The notes under the pieces were generated by a model that was given only the letters and a program-made list of their open reading frames with translations, ran no database searches and had not been told where the DNA came from. DNA of 64,000 nucleotides from Lautropia sp. SCN 69-89 (lineage in GTDB: Bacteria > Pseudomonadota > Gammaproteobacteria > Burkholderiales > Burkholderiaceae_E): positions 124,001 through 188,000 of the forward strand of contig MEED01000012.1 of NCBI GenBank assembly GCA_001724855.1, given 5' to 3'. Made by a program: the position numbers and the translations under genes. Position 1 is the stretch's first letter, and each line of letters starts with the position of its first letter. This document shows, one piece after another, positions 54,004 to 63,411 of the stretch.

Positions 54004-54032
54004 GGGTAGAATTTGCCGGTGAGATTCTACCC
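54004..54032. repeat. Inverted repeat between EamA and dnaE starts
   Basis: GGGTAGAAT and ATTCTACCC form 9-base arms around an 11-base centre that fills the entire gap between two divergent start codons. TAGAAT occurs on both strands, so the repeat could be two opposed -10 elements or an operator shared by both genes. Leaders would be only about 14 bases. Confidence 0.45.
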
Positions 54033-57000
54033 ATGAGCGCGCTCCGCTTCGTCCACCTTCGGGTTCACTCCGAATATTCGGTCAGCGACTCGATCGTGCG
54101 CCTCGATGCCCTGATCGGTGCGGCGCTCGCCGACGAGCAGCCCGCGGTCGCGCTCACCGACCTGGCCAACCTGTTCGGCTGGGTCAAGTTCTACAAGGCG
54201 GCACGCGCGCGCGGCCTCAAGCCCATTTGCGGCGTCGATGCGTGGATCACCAACGACAGCGACCGCGATCGTCCGTCGCGGATGCTGCTGCTCGCGCGCA
54301 GTCGCGCAGGCTACCTGCGGCTGTGCGAGCTCGTCAGCCGCGCCTGGCTCGAGAACGAGCACCGCGGGCGCGGCGAGATGCGCGCCGAGTGGTTCGACGC
54401 GGTGCACGCCGACGGCGCGCCGATCGGCGAGGGGCTGATCGCGCTGTCGGGTGCGCAGCACGGCGACGTCGGGCAGGCGCTGCTCGCCGGCAACGTCGAT
54501 GCGGCGCGCGAGCTGGCACGGGCCTGGGCGCGGCGCTTTCCCGACGCCTGGTTCCTCGAAGTGCAGCGCGCCGGCCGCGACGAAGACGAGGTGCAGACGC
54601 GCGCGGCCGCGCAGCTCGCCTCGGAGCTGGGCCTGCCGGTCGTCGCCACGCATCCGGTGCAGTTCGTCGCCCGCGACGACTTCCGCGCGCACGAGGCCAG
54701 GGTGTGCATCGCCGAAGGCGAGATCCTTGCAAATCCGCGGCGGGTGCGGCGCTTCACCGAAGAGCAGTATTTCAGGTCCCAGGCGGAGATGGCCGAAATC
54801 TTCGCCGACCTGCCCGAGGCGCTTGCCAACAGCGTCGAGATCGCGCGGCGCTGCAACCTCGCGATGGAGCTCGGCAAGCCACAGTTGCCGAAGTTCCCGA
54901 CCCCGCCCGGAGTCACGCTCGACGACTACATGCGCCAGCTCGCGCGCGAGGGCCTGGCCGGGCGGATGGCCAAGCTGTTTCCGGAGGGAGGCGATTCTCC
55001 CGAGGCGAACCACGCGCGCCGCGAGCAGTACGGCCGGCGACTCGAATACGAGTGCGACACGATCGTGCAGATGGGCTTCGCCGGGTACTTCCTGATCGTT
55101 GCCGATTTCATCAACTGGGCGAAGAAAAACGGCGTGCCGGTGGGGCCGGGCCGCGGCTCGGGCGCGGGGTCGCTGGTCGCGTTCGCGCTCGGCATCACCG
55201 ACCTCGACCCGATCCCGTACGCGCTGCTGTTCGAGCGCTTCCTGAATCCCGAGCGCGTGTCGATGCCCGACTTCGACATCGACTTCTGCCAGGACCAGCG
55301 CTACCGCGTCATCGAGTACGTGCGCGGCCGCTATGGCGAGCACGCGGTGTCGCAGATCGCCACCTTCGGCACGATGGCCTCGAAGGCAGTGATCCGCGAC
55401 GTCGGTCGCGTGCTCGACATGGGCTACAACTTCTGCGACCAGCTCTCCAAGCTCGTGCCGGTGGTGCAGAACAAGCCGCTGTCGCTGGCGAAGGCGCGCG
55501 AGGCCGAGCCGCTGCTGGCCGAACGCGAACAGAAGGAAGACGAGGTGCGCGAGCTGCTCGCACTGGCCGAGCCGCTCGAAGACCTGACCCGCAACGTCGG
55601 GATGCACGCCGGCGGCGTGCTGATCGCGCCGGGCAGGCTCACCGAGTTCTGCCCGCTGTACAAGCAGCCCGGCGCCGAGGCCGGCGTGGTAAGCCAGTTC
55701 GACAAGGACGACGTCGAGGCAGTGGGCCTGGTGAAGTTCGACTTCCTCGGCCTGCGCAACCTCACGATCATCGATCTTGCGGTCGCCTACATCAACCGCC
55801 GGCATCCGCAACTTCACCTCGACCTGCACAAGCTGGGCTTCGACGACCCGAAGGCCTACCAGGTGCTGAAGGACGCGAACACCACCGCGGTGTTCCAGCT
55901 GGAAAGCGAGGGCATGAAGAAGCTGCTGAAGAAGCTCCAGCCCGACCGTTTCGAGGACATCATCGCGGTGCTGGCGCTGTACCGGCCCGGTCCGCTCGGT
56001 TCGGGCATGGTCGACGACTTCATCCTGCGCAAGAAGGGCCAGCAGAGGATCGACTACTTCCATCCCGACCTTCAGGCCTGCCTGGAGCCCACCTACGGCG
56101 TGATCGTCTACCAGGAACAGGTGATGCAGATCGCGCAGATCATCGGCGGCTACACGCTGGGTGGAGCCGACCTGCTGCGCCGCGCGATGGGCAAGAAGAA
56201 ACCCGAGGAGATGGCGCAGCACCGCGGCACCTTCGTCGACGGGGCGAAGGCGAAGGGCTATGCGGTCGAACTGGCCAACAAGCTGTTCGACCTCATGGCG
56301 ATGTTCGCCGAATACGGCTTCAACAAGTCGCACACGGCGGCCTATGCGGTGGTCACCTACCATACCGCGTGGCTGAAGGCCTGCTTCCCGGCCGAATTCA
56401 TGGCCGCGACGCTGTCCTCCGACATGGACGACACCGACAAGGTGAAGCTGTTCGTCGACGACGCGCGCGCCAACCGCGTCGAGGTGCTGCCGCCCGACAT
56501 CAACGCGTCGGCCCTGCGTTTCGAGCCGGTGGGCGATCGCGCGATCCGCTACGGACTGGGCGCAGTGAAGGGCACCGGCGAGTCGGCAGTGGCCGACATC
56601 CTGCGCGCGCGCGCCGAGCGACCGTTCACCGACCTGTTCGACTTCTGCTCGCGCATCGACCGCAAGCTCGTGAACCGGCGCGCCATCGAGGCGCTGGTGC
56701 GGGCCGGCGCCTTCGACTCGCTCGACGCCGATCGCGCCAGGCTGCTGGCCAACGTCGGCCGTGCGATCGACGCGGCCGACGCCGCCGGCGCGGCGATCGA
56801 CCAGGCCAGCCTGTTCGGCGACGAGGTGGGCGGCCTGCCGAGCGCGCCCGAATGGATTCCCGCGCCGGCCTGGGGCGAACGGCAGCGCCTGCAGGAAGAG
56901 AAGGCCGCGCTCGGGCTGTTTCTCAGCGGCCACCTGTTCGACGCGCATGCGGCCGAGGTGCGCAGCTTCGCGCGCCTGCCGCTGGCCGACCTCCAGCCCG

Positions 57001-57515
57001 GTCCGCAACCGGTGTGGATCGCCGGCATCGTCGCCGCGCAGCGCCCGCAGATGACCCGCCGCGGCAAGATGGTCTTCGTCACGCTCGACGATGGCAGCGC
57101 GGCGGTCGACGTCGCGGTCTACAACGAGCTGTTCGAGGCGCAGCGCCGGCTGATCCGCGACGACGAGCTGCTGGTCGTGCTCGGCAAGGTGAGTCGCGAC
57201 GACTACACCGGCGGCCAGCGCATCGTTGCCGAACGGCTGCTCGACCTGGTCGGCGCGCGCCAGGAGTTCGGCAAGCGGCTGCGCATCCGCCTGAACGGCA
57301 TCGCCGACGGCGTCGCGCTGCGCGGCGCGATCGCGCCGTTCGCGGTGGGCGATCGCGAGGCGGCGCAGGCAATTCCCGTGGTGGTCGAATACGGCAACCG
57401 CGAAGCCGCCTGCGCGATCGAGCTGGGGCCGCGCTGGCGCGTGCAGCCGCACGACGACCTGATCGGCGCGATCTGCTCGGCGCTGCATCCGCTGGCTGCG
57501 GAGGTCGAGTATTGA
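54033..57515 (+). CDS. dnaE: DNA polymerase III subunit alpha
   Basis: The product has 1160 residues, the normal DnaE length. It starts with the PHP domain (VHLRVHSEYSVSDS). The catalytic aspartates lie in PDFDIDFCQDQRY and at LVKFDFLGLRNL, then come the helix-hairpin-helix region and the C-terminal OB fold (MTRRGKMVFVTLDDGSAAVD). It is the replicative polymerase. Start ATG 54033 follows the small inverted repeat. The stop overlaps the TTG start of msbA. Confidence 0.97.
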   Translation: MSALRFVHLRVHSEYSVSDSIVRLDALIGAALADEQPAVALTDLANLFGWVKFYKAARARGLKPICGVDAWITNDSDRDRPSRMLLLARSRAGYLRLCELVSRAWLENEHRGRGEMRAEWFDAVHADGAPIGEGLIALSGAQHGDVGQALLAGNVDAARELARAWARRFPDAWFLEVQRAGRDEDEVQTRAAAQLASELGLPVVATHPVQFVARDDFRAHEARVCIAEGEILANPRRVRRFTEEQYFRSQAEMAEIFADLPEALANSVEIARRCNLAMELGKPQLPKFPTPPGVTLDDYMRQLAREGLAGRMAKLFPEGGDSPEANHARREQYGRRLEYECDTIVQMGFAGYFLIVADFINWAKKNGVPVGPGRGSGAGSLVAFALGITDLDPIPYALLFERFLNPERVSMPDFDIDFCQDQRYRVIEYVRGRYGEHAVSQIATFGTMASKAVIRDVGRVLDMGYNFCDQLSKLVPVVQNKPLSLAKAREAEPLLAEREQKEDEVRELLALAEPLEDLTRNVGMHAGGVLIAPGRLTEFCPLYKQPGAEAGVVSQFDKDDVEAVGLVKFDFLGLRNLTIIDLAVAYINRRHPQLHLDLHKLGFDDPKAYQVLKDANTTAVFQLESEGMKKLLKKLQPDRFEDIIAVLALYRPGPLGSGMVDDFILRKKGQQRIDYFHPDLQACLEPTYGVIVYQEQVMQIAQIIGGYTLGGADLLRRAMGKKKPEEMAQHRGTFVDGAKAKGYAVELANKLFDLMAMFAEYGFNKSHTAAYAVVTYHTAWLKACFPAEFMAATLSSDMDDTDKVKLFVDDARANRVEVLPPDINASALRFEPVGDRAIRYGLGAVKGTGESAVADILRARAERPFTDLFDFCSRIDRKLVNRRAIEALVRAGAFDSLDADRARLLANVGRAIDAADAAGAAIDQASLFGDEVGGLPSAPEWIPAPAWGERQRLQEEKAALGLFLSGHLFDAHAAEVRSFARLPLADLQPGPQPVWIAGIVAAQRPQMTRRGKMVFVTLDDGSAAVDVAVYNELFEAQRRLIRDDELLVVLGKVSRDDYTGGQRIVAERLLDLVGARQEFGKRLRIRLNGIADGVALRGAIAPFAVGDREAAQAIPVVVEYGNREAACAIELGPRWRVQPHDDLIGAICSALHPLAAEVEY

Positions 57516-59284
57516 GCCCGCCTGAACCGGGTGTGAAGGCCTCGGGGTCGAGCTGGACGGTGTATCGCCGCCTGTTCGCCTACACGCATCCCTACAGGCT
57601 CGGGTTCGCGGTCGCACTGCTGGCGATGGTGGTCGCGGCGGCCACCGAGCCCTTGTTCCCGGCGCTGATGAAGCCGCTGCTCGACCAGGGCTTCGTCGCG
57701 CGCTCCGATTTTCCGCTGTGGTTCGTGCCGGTTGCCCTGGTGGGCATCTTCGTCGTGCGCGGCGTGGCCACGTTCAGCAGCAGCTATGCGCTGGCGTGGG
57801 TCGCCAACCGCGTGCTCGTCGACCTCAGGAGCGAAATGTTCGCGCGCATGATGCGGCTGCCTTCGGCCGAGTTCGAGCGCGAAGCCTCGGGCATGCTGAT
57901 CTCGCGAATCGTCTTCGAGGTCACCAACGTCACCGCGGCGGTCACGCGCGCGCTCACGGTGCTGGTGCGCGACTCGCTGGTCATCGTCGGCCTGCTGGGC
58001 TGGCTGGTCTACCTGAACTGGAAGCTCACGCTGATCGCGCTCGCGCTGATCCCGGTGGTGGCGCTGGTGGTGGCGCTGTACAGCCGGCGCATGCGCCAGC
58101 TCAGCCGGCGCAGCCTCGAATACACCGGCGAGCTCACGCGCGTGGTCGAGGAGGCGGTGCACGGTTACAAGGTCATCAAGATCTTCGGCGGCTACGGCGA
58201 GCAGGGGCGGCTGTTCGAGCGCACCAGCGAGAAACTGCGCGGCTTCGCGATGCGCATGACGGTGGCCGGCAGCGCCACCGTGCCGATCACGCAGTTGTGC
58301 GCCGCGGTCGCGGTGGCGATCGTCGTCACGATCGCGCTGGTGCAGTCGATGGACAACCAGACCACGGTCGGCGGCTTCGTGTCGTTCATCACCGCGATGC
58401 TGATGCTGCTCGCGCCGCTCAAGCACCTGGCCGACGTCAACGCGCAGCTGCAGCGCGGGCTGGCCGCGGCCGAGTCGGTCTTCGAGCTGCTCGACAAGGG
58501 CGAAGAGGACGACCGTGGCACGCAGCGGCTCGACCGTGCTCGCGGCGAGCTCGCCTTCGAGCAGGTGTCGTTTCGCTATCCGGGCGCGGCGTCCGATGCG
58601 CTGCGCGGCATCGACGTTCGGGTGCGCGCCGGCGAAGTGGTCGCGCTGGTGGGCGCGTCCGGCGCCGGCAAGACCACGCTGCTGAACCTGCTGCCGCGTT
58701 TCATCGAGCCCGCTTCGGGCCGTATTGCCATCGACGGCGTGCCGCTGCCCGAGCTGCGCCTCGCCGACCTGCGACGGCAATTCGCGCTGGTGAGCCAGGA
58801 GGTGGTGCTGTTCAACGACAGCATTCGCGCCAACGTCGCGTTCGGTTCGGAAAACGAGGTCGACGACGCCCGCATCTGGGCGGCGCTCGAGGCGGCGATG
58901 CTCGATGCGGCGGTGCGCGCGCTGCCCGAGGGGCTCGATGCGTCGGTGGGCGAGCGTGGCACACGGCTGTCGGGCGGCCAGCGCCAGCGGCTGGCGCTTG
59001 CGCGCGCGATCGTGAAGGACGCGCCGATCCTGCTGCTCGACGAGGCGACCTCGGCGCTCGATTCCGAAACCGAGCGCGAGGTGCAGCTCGCGCTCGAGCG
59101 CACGATGCGCGGCCGCACCACGCTGGTCATCGCGCATCGGCTCTCGACGATAGAGCGCGCCGACCGCATCCTGGTGTTCGAACAGGGGCGCATCGTCGAG
59201 CAGGGCACCCATGCCGGGTTGCTCGCAGCCGACTCGCTCTACGCGCGCCTGTACCGGATCCAGTACGGCAACCCGCAATCCTGA
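57512..59284 (+). CDS. msbA: Lipid A exporter MsbA
   Basis: The TTG at 57512 overlaps the dnaE stop and has GGAGG at 57500-57504, so I take it as the start (GTG 57533 is the alternative). The 590-residue half-transporter has six membrane helices, then the ATPase domain: Walker A GASGAGKTT, signature LSGGQRQRLALARAI and Walker B LLLDEATSALD. It flips lipid A core. Coupling to dnaE through an ATTGA overlap is notable but not unusual in Burkholderiales-like genomes. Confidence 0.94.
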   Translation: MSPPEPGVKASGSSWTVYRRLFAYTHPYRLGFAVALLAMVVAAATEPLFPALMKPLLDQGFVARSDFPLWFVPVALVGIFVVRGVATFSSSYALAWVANRVLVDLRSEMFARMMRLPSAEFEREASGMLISRIVFEVTNVTAAVTRALTVLVRDSLVIVGLLGWLVYLNWKLTLIALALIPVVALVVALYSRRMRQLSRRSLEYTGELTRVVEEAVHGYKVIKIFGGYGEQGRLFERTSEKLRGFAMRMTVAGSATVPITQLCAAVAVAIVVTIALVQSMDNQTTVGGFVSFITAMLMLLAPLKHLADVNAQLQRGLAAAESVFELLDKGEEDDRGTQRLDRARGELAFEQVSFRYPGAASDALRGIDVRVRAGEVVALVGASGAGKTTLLNLLPRFIEPASGRIAIDGVPLPELRLADLRRQFALVSQEVVLFNDSIRANVAFGSENEVDDARIWAALEAAMLDAAVRALPEGLDASVGERGTRLSGGQRQRLALARAIVKDAPILLLDEATSALDSETEREVQLALERTMRGRTTLVIAHRLSTIERADRILVFEQGRIVEQGTHAGLLAADSLYARLYRIQYGNPQS

Positions 59285-59298
59285 AGGAGATCCCGGAC

Positions 59299-59883
59299 AT
59301 GGCACAGACTGCCGATCGCTACCCGGTGGCCACGCTGGCCGAGGTGCCCGACGACATTCGCGCGCGCATCGTCGCAGTGCAGGAGAAGTCGGGGTTCGTG
59401 CCGACCGTGTTCCTGAAGCTCGCCCGACGGCCCGACGAGTTCCGCGCCTTCTTCGCCTACCACGACGCGCTGATGCTGCGCGAGAACAGCCTGTCGAAGG
59501 GCGAGAAGGAGATGATCGTCGTGGCCACCAGCGGCGCCAACGGCTGCCTGTATTGCGTGGTCGCTCACGGGGCGATCCTGCGCATCTACGAGAAGAACCC
59601 GCTGATCGCCGACCAGCTCGCCACCAACTGGCGCAAGGCCGACCTCACGCCGCGCCAGCGTGCGATGATCGCGTTCGCGATGAAGGTGTCGCTGCAATCG
59701 AACGAGATCGACGAGGCCGACTTCGCCGAGCTGCACCGGCACGGCTTCAGCGACGAGGACGCCTGGGACATCGGCGCGATCGCAGCGTTCTTCGCGCTGT
59801 CGAACCGCATGGCGAACCTGTCGCACATGATGCCGAACCCCGAGTTCTACCTGCTCGGGCGCGTGCCGAGGTCGAAGTCCTGA
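59299..59883 (+). CDS. AhpD-like/carboxymuconolactone decarboxylase family protein
   Basis: The 194-residue protein has GAAGGAGA at 59283-59290. The AhpD-type active site CLYCVVAHG (Cys-x2-Cys with a following His) is present, as are the surrounding helices (EKEMIVVATSGANG; LIADQLATNWRKADLTPRQR). It belongs to the peroxidase-related alkylhydroperoxidase subfamily. A redox or peroxide-related role is likely, and the substrate is not evident. It follows msbA by 14 bases. Confidence 0.9.
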   Translation: MAQTADRYPVATLAEVPDDIRARIVAVQEKSGFVPTVFLKLARRPDEFRAFFAYHDALMLRENSLSKGEKEMIVVATSGANGCLYCVVAHGAILRIYEKNPLIADQLATNWRKADLTPRQRAMIAFAMKVSLQSNEIDEADFAELHRHGFSDEDAWDIGAIAAFFALSNRMANLSHMMPNPEFYLLGRVPRSKS

Positions 59884-59901
59884 ACGAAGAGGAGGCCGAC
59901 G

Positions 59902-60258
59902 ATGGAACCGACCGTGACCGACGATGCACGAATCGCCGACGCGAAACGCCTTGCGACCATCTGCTACGCGCTGTATGCGGCGTCCTGCCTGGTCGGCATG
60001 ACGGCGATCGCCGCGATCATCGTCAACTACCTGAAGCGCGACGACGTCGCCGGCACCTGGGTGGCCAGCCACTTCGAGTGGCAGATCAAGACGTTCTGGT
60101 ACGGTCTGGCCGGCGCCGTCGTTTCGTGGCTGCTGATGTTCGTGCTGATCGGCTTTCCGCTGCTGCTGGCAGTGCTCGTCTGGGTCATCTACCGGATCGT
60201 CAAGGGCTGGCTCGCGCTGGCCGACGGCAAGACGGTCGACGCGTCGAAGCTCCTGTGA
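59902..60258 (+). CDS. Small inner-membrane protein (DUF4870-like)
   Basis: The protein has 118 residues and three hydrophobic helices, at about 20-42 (ICYALYAASCLVGMTAIAAI), 65-90 and 88-108. The pattern YLKRDDVAGTWVASHFEWQI between the first two fits the COG3671/DUF4870 family. Function unknown. It follows the AhpD-like gene by 18 bases and converges on rng. Confidence 0.85.
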   Translation: MEPTVTDDARIADAKRLATICYALYAASCLVGMTAIAAIIVNYLKRDDVAGTWVASHFEWQIKTFWYGLAGAVVSWLLMFVLIGFPLLLAVLVWVIYRIVKGWLALADGKTVDASKLL

Positions 60259-60271
60259 GGCCTGCCGGGCG

Positions 60272-61738
60272 CTACATCAGCACGATGTCGTACTGCTCCT
60301 GCAGGTACAGCGTCTCGACCTGCAGCGCGATGCGCTTGCCGATCAGGTCGCCGAGCGCCGCCAGAGGCTGCGCTTCCTCCTCGAGGAACAGGTCGATCAC
60401 CTGCTGCGACGCGACGATGCGGAATTCGCGCGGATTGAATTGCCGCGCCTCGCGCTGGATCTCGCGCAGGATCTCGTAGCAGACGGTACGTGCGGTCTTC
60501 ACCTGGCCCTTGCCTTCGCAGGTGGGGCAGGGTTCGAGCAGCAGGTGCGCGAGCGACTCGCGGGTGCGCTTGCGCGTCATCTCGACCAGGCCGAGCGAGG
60601 TGAAGCCGTTCACGCTCGAGCGGGTGCGGTCGCGCGCCAGCGCCTTGCGCAGCTCCTGCAGCACCTGGTCACGGTGCTCGCTGCTGGCCATGTCGATGAA
60701 GTCGACGATGATGATGCCGCCGAGGTTGCGCACGCGCAGCTGGCGCGCGATCGCGTGCGCCGCCTCGAGGTTGGTGCGGAAGATCGTGTCGTCGAAATTG
60801 CGCCCGCCGATGTAGCCGCCGGTGTTGACGTCGATCGTGGTCATCGCCTCGGTCTGGTCGATGATCAGGTAGCCGCCCGACTTCAGGTCGACGCGGCGCG
60901 ACAGCGCCTTGGCGATCTCGCCCTCGACGCCGTGCAGCTCGAACAGCGGGCGTTCGCCCGTGTACTGGCGAAGGCGGCCCGCCATCGCCGGCATGTAGGT
61001 GCGCGCGAACTCCGACAGCTCGGCCAGCGCCTCGGGCGAGTCGACCAGGATCGCCGCGGTGGACTCGCCGGCGATGTCGCGCAGTACCCGCTGACCGAGG
61101 CTGAGCTCCTGGTAGAGCAATGCGGGCGCGGATTCGCCGCGGCTGCCGTCGAGGATCTGCCGCCAGCGCCGTCTCAGGTACGCGATGTCGGCTTCGAGCT
61201 CGGGTTCGCCGGCTTCCTCGGCCGACGTGCGGATGATGAAGCCGCCCTTCTCGTCGGCGGGCAGCAGCTTCTGCAGCCGGCTGCGCAACTGTTGCCGTTC
61301 GGTTTCGTCTTCGATGCGCTGCGACACGCCGATGTGCGGGTCTTGCGGCAGGTAGACCAGCAGCCGGCCCGCGATGCTGATCTGCGTGGACAATCGCGCG
61401 CCCTTGGTGCCGAGCGGATCCTTGATCACCTGCACCAGCAGCGGCTGGCCTTCGAACAGCAGCTTCTCGATCGGTGCGGGATGGCTGCCGGAGGTCGCCG
61501 TATTGCTTCGCGATTGCCAGAGGTCGGCCACGTGCAGGAATGCGGCGCGCTCCAGTCCGATGTCGATGAACGCCGACTGCATGCCCGGCAGCACGCGCGA
61601 GACCTTGCCGAGGCAGACGTTGCCGACCAGACCGCGAGTGGCCGCGCGTTCGATGTGGAGTTCCTGGGTGGCGCCCTGCTGGACGACGGCCACGCGCGTC
61701 TCGTGCGTGGTGTGGTTGACGAGGATCTCTTCGGTCAT
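60272..61738 (-). CDS. rng: Ribonuclease G
   Basis: The protein has 488 residues. It has an N-terminal S1 domain ([20 protein letters not shown]) and the RNase E/G catalytic core with the magnesium aspartates in [14 protein letters not shown] and [11 protein letters not shown]. The zinc-link cysteines are in CPTCEGKG. The absence of the RNase E C-terminal scaffold makes it RNase G, which matures 16S rRNA 5' ends. It overlaps maf by 4 bases. Confidence 0.96.
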   Translation of the reverse strand: MTEEILVNHTTHETRVAVVQQGATQELHIERAATRGLVGNVCLGKVSRVLPGMQSAFIDIGLERAAFLHVADLWQSRSNTATSGSHPAPIEKLLFEGQPLLVQVIKDPLGTKGARLSTQISIAGRLLVYLPQDPHIGVSQRIEDETERQQLRSRLQKLLPADEKGGFIIRTSAEEAGEPELEADIAYLRRRWRQILDGSRGESAPALLYQELSLGQRVLRDIAGESTAAILVDSPEALAELSEFARTYMPAMAGRLRQYTGERPLFELHGVEGEIAKALSRRVDLKSGGYLIIDQTEAMTTIDVNTGGYIGGRNFDDTIFRTNLEAAHAIARQLRVRNLGGIIIVDFIDMASSEHRDQVLQELRKALARDRTRSSVNGFTSLGLVEMTRKRTRESLAHLLLEPCPTCEGKGQVKTARTVCYEILREIQREARQFNPREFRIVASQQVIDLFLEEEAQPLAALGDLIGKRIALQVETLYLQEQYDIVLM

Positions 61739-62373
61739 CGCTGCGACTGGCCGGCCCCGCGCAGCAGCCGGGACGTCTCGTACAGGGGGAGGCCCATGAT
61801 ACCGGAGTGGCTGCCGTCGATGCGGCGCACGTGGCGCGCGGCGTCGCCCTGGATCGCATACGCGCCGGCCTTGTCCATCGGCTCGCCGCTGGCCACGTAG
61901 GCGTCGATCCAGGCAGCCGGCAGGCGGGCGAAGACCACCCGCGAGACGTTCAGCGCCGATTCGATTCGTCTGCCGCGCACCACGGCCACCGCGCTGAGCA
62001 CGCGGTGCGTGCGCCCGGACAGCATTCGCAGCATCCGCGCGGCGTCGGCCGCGTCGACCGGCTTGCCGAGGATCTGCCCGCCGATCGCGACCGTGGTGTC
62101 GCTGACCACGATCGGTGCCGCGGTCAGCACGCGGCGCGCCAGCCGCTCGCGCGCGGCCTGCGCCTTGGCGAGCGTGACGCGCCGCACGTAGACGGCCGGC
62201 GACTCGCCGGCGCGCACGCGCTCCAGCGCTTCGGCGTCTTCGTCGTCGTCGGGCAGCAGTGGCTCGAAATGCACGCCGATCTGGCGCAGCAGCTCCTGGC
62301 GGCGCGGGCTCTTCGATGCGAGGTAGACGAAGGATTCGGTCACGGGCTCGGGTGGCTGTGGCAACGGCGTCAT
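61735..62373 (-). CDS. maf: Maf nucleoside-triphosphate pyrophosphatase
   Basis: The gene starts at ATG 62373, which overlaps the rlmH stop, and gives 212 residues. The Maf family features [20 protein letters not shown] and [17 protein letters not shown] are present, and [18 protein letters not shown] closes the domain. These house-cleaning enzymes hydrolyse m5UTP, UTP or dTTP. The [14 protein letters not shown] ending suits the YhdE group. It is part of the nadD-rsfS-rlmH-maf-rng operon. Confidence 0.94.
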   Translation of the reverse strand: MTPLPQPPEPVTESFVYLASKSPRRQELLRQIGVHFEPLLPDDDEDAEALERVRAGESPAVYVRRVTLAKAQAARERLARRVLTAAPIVVSDTTVAIGGQILGKPVDAADAARMLRMLSGRTHRVLSAVAVVRGRRIESALNVSRVVFARLPAAWIDAYVASGEPMDKAGAYAIQGDAARHVRRIDGSHSGIMGLPLYETSRLLRGAGQSQR

Positions 62374-62840
62374 TCGCGATGATAGGGATGGCCGGCGAGG
62401 ATCGACCAGGCGCGGAACAGCTGTTCGGCCAGCAGCACGCGCACCAGGGGGTGCGGCAGCGTCAGGCTGGACAGGCGCAGCGTCTCCTGCGCGCCGCGCG
62501 CAAGCTCCGGGTCGAGCCCGTCGGGGCCGCCGATGACGATCGCCACCGGACGCGCGTCGTCGCGCCACGCAGCCACGCGCTGCGCGAACTGCCGGGTGTC
62601 GAGATCGCGGCCGCGCTCGTCGAGGACGACCAGTCGCGCCTCGTCGGGCAGTGCCGCGCGGATGCGCGCGGCTTCGCGCTGTATCCATGCGCCGGCGTGG
62701 CCCGAGGCACCGCGCGGCTCGGCGCGCACCTCGCGCCAGTCGATCCGCCAGTCGCCCGGCAGGCGTCGTGTGTAGTCGTCGACCGCCGCACCGACCCAGG
62801 CCGGCATCTTCGTGCCGACCGCGACGATGCGGATCAGCAT
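62370..62840 (-). CDS. rlmH: 23S rRNA (pseudouridine1915-N3)-methyltransferase RlmH
   Basis: The 156-residue SPOUT methyltransferase has the SAM-binding [16 protein letters not shown]. The C-terminus [20 protein letters not shown] is characteristic of RlmH (YbeA). It modifies pseudouridine 1915 in helix 69. It lies 12 bases after rsfS and overlaps maf. Confidence 0.96.
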   Translation of the reverse strand: MLIRIVAVGTKMPAWVGAAVDDYTRRLPGDWRIDWREVRAEPRGASGHAGAWIQREAARIRAALPDEARLVVLDERGRDLDTRQFAQRVAAWRDDARPVAIVIGGPDGLDPELARGAQETLRLSSLTLPHPLVRVLLAEQLFRAWSILAGHPYHRE

Positions 62841-62852
62841 GCCCGGACGTTC

Positions 62853-63383
62853 TTACCCTGCGGCCGCGCGGGAGCTGCGCTTGCGTGCCGGGGCGCCGGC
62901 TGGCGCAGCGGGCTTGCCGGCCGCGGATCTCTTGGCGGCGGGTTTCCTGGGGGTGCTTGCCTGGGCAGCGGACTTCTTCGTGGCGGGCGCCTTCGCGGCA
63001 GGCTTCTTCGCGGCAGGCTTCTTCGCGGCGGGCGCCGCCGCCTCGATGCGCATGCGCACGGGTTTGGCGCCCCACAGCTCTTCGAGGTTGTAGTAGACGC
63101 GGATCGCCGGCTGCATGATGTGCACGACCGCGTCGCCGAGGTCGACGAGCACCCACTCGCCGGTGTCGGTGCCTTCCATCGAAACGACCTTGCCGCCGGC
63201 TTCCTTGACCTTGTCGCGCACGTGCGCCGCGAGCGCCCGGGTCTGGCGGTTCGAGGTGCCGGTGGCGATGATCACCCGGTCGAAGAGTTCGGTCAGGCTG
63301 GTGGTGTCGAAGACCCGGATGTCCTGGGCCTTGATGTCGTCGAGGGCGTCGACGACGATGCGCTGCAGCTTTCTGAGATCCAT
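62853..63383 (-). CDS. rsfS: Ribosomal silencing factor RsfS with Lys/Ala-rich tail
   Basis: ATG 63383 gives 176 residues. Residues 1-108 are the RsfS domain ([49 protein letters not shown]). A further 65 residues form a Lys/Ala/Pro-rich tail of [17 protein letters not shown] type, encoded by near-identical 15-base repeats around 62990-63036. Typical RsfS ends near residue 110-120. The tail may bind RNA or the ribosome, as in histone-like C-termini (inference). Confidence 0.94.
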   Translation of the reverse strand: MDLRKLQRIVVDALDDIKAQDIRVFDTTSLTELFDRVIIATGTSNRQTRALAAHVRDKVKEAGGKVVSMEGTDTGEWVLVDLGDAVVHIMQPAIRVYYNLEELWGAKPVRMRIEAAAPAAKKPAAKKPAAKAPATKKSAAQASTPRKPAAKRSAAGKPAAPAGAPARKRSSRAAAG

Positions 63384-63411
63384 CCGGTTCCTTCGGATTC
63401 GCGCGCGGCGT

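Noticed and set aside
54027-57617. A 1196-codon minus-strand frame opposite dnaE
   Set aside because: It covers dnaE exactly and shows no family motif; an antisense shadow of a well-supported core gene.
57203-59305. A 700-codon minus-strand frame opposite msbA
   Set aside because: It lies entirely opposite msbA and the dnaE end, with no recognisable domain.
62985-63040. Short direct repeats as a CRISPR array
   Set aside because: The 15-base units are contiguous, in frame and code for the Lys/Ala tail of RsfS; there are no spacers.
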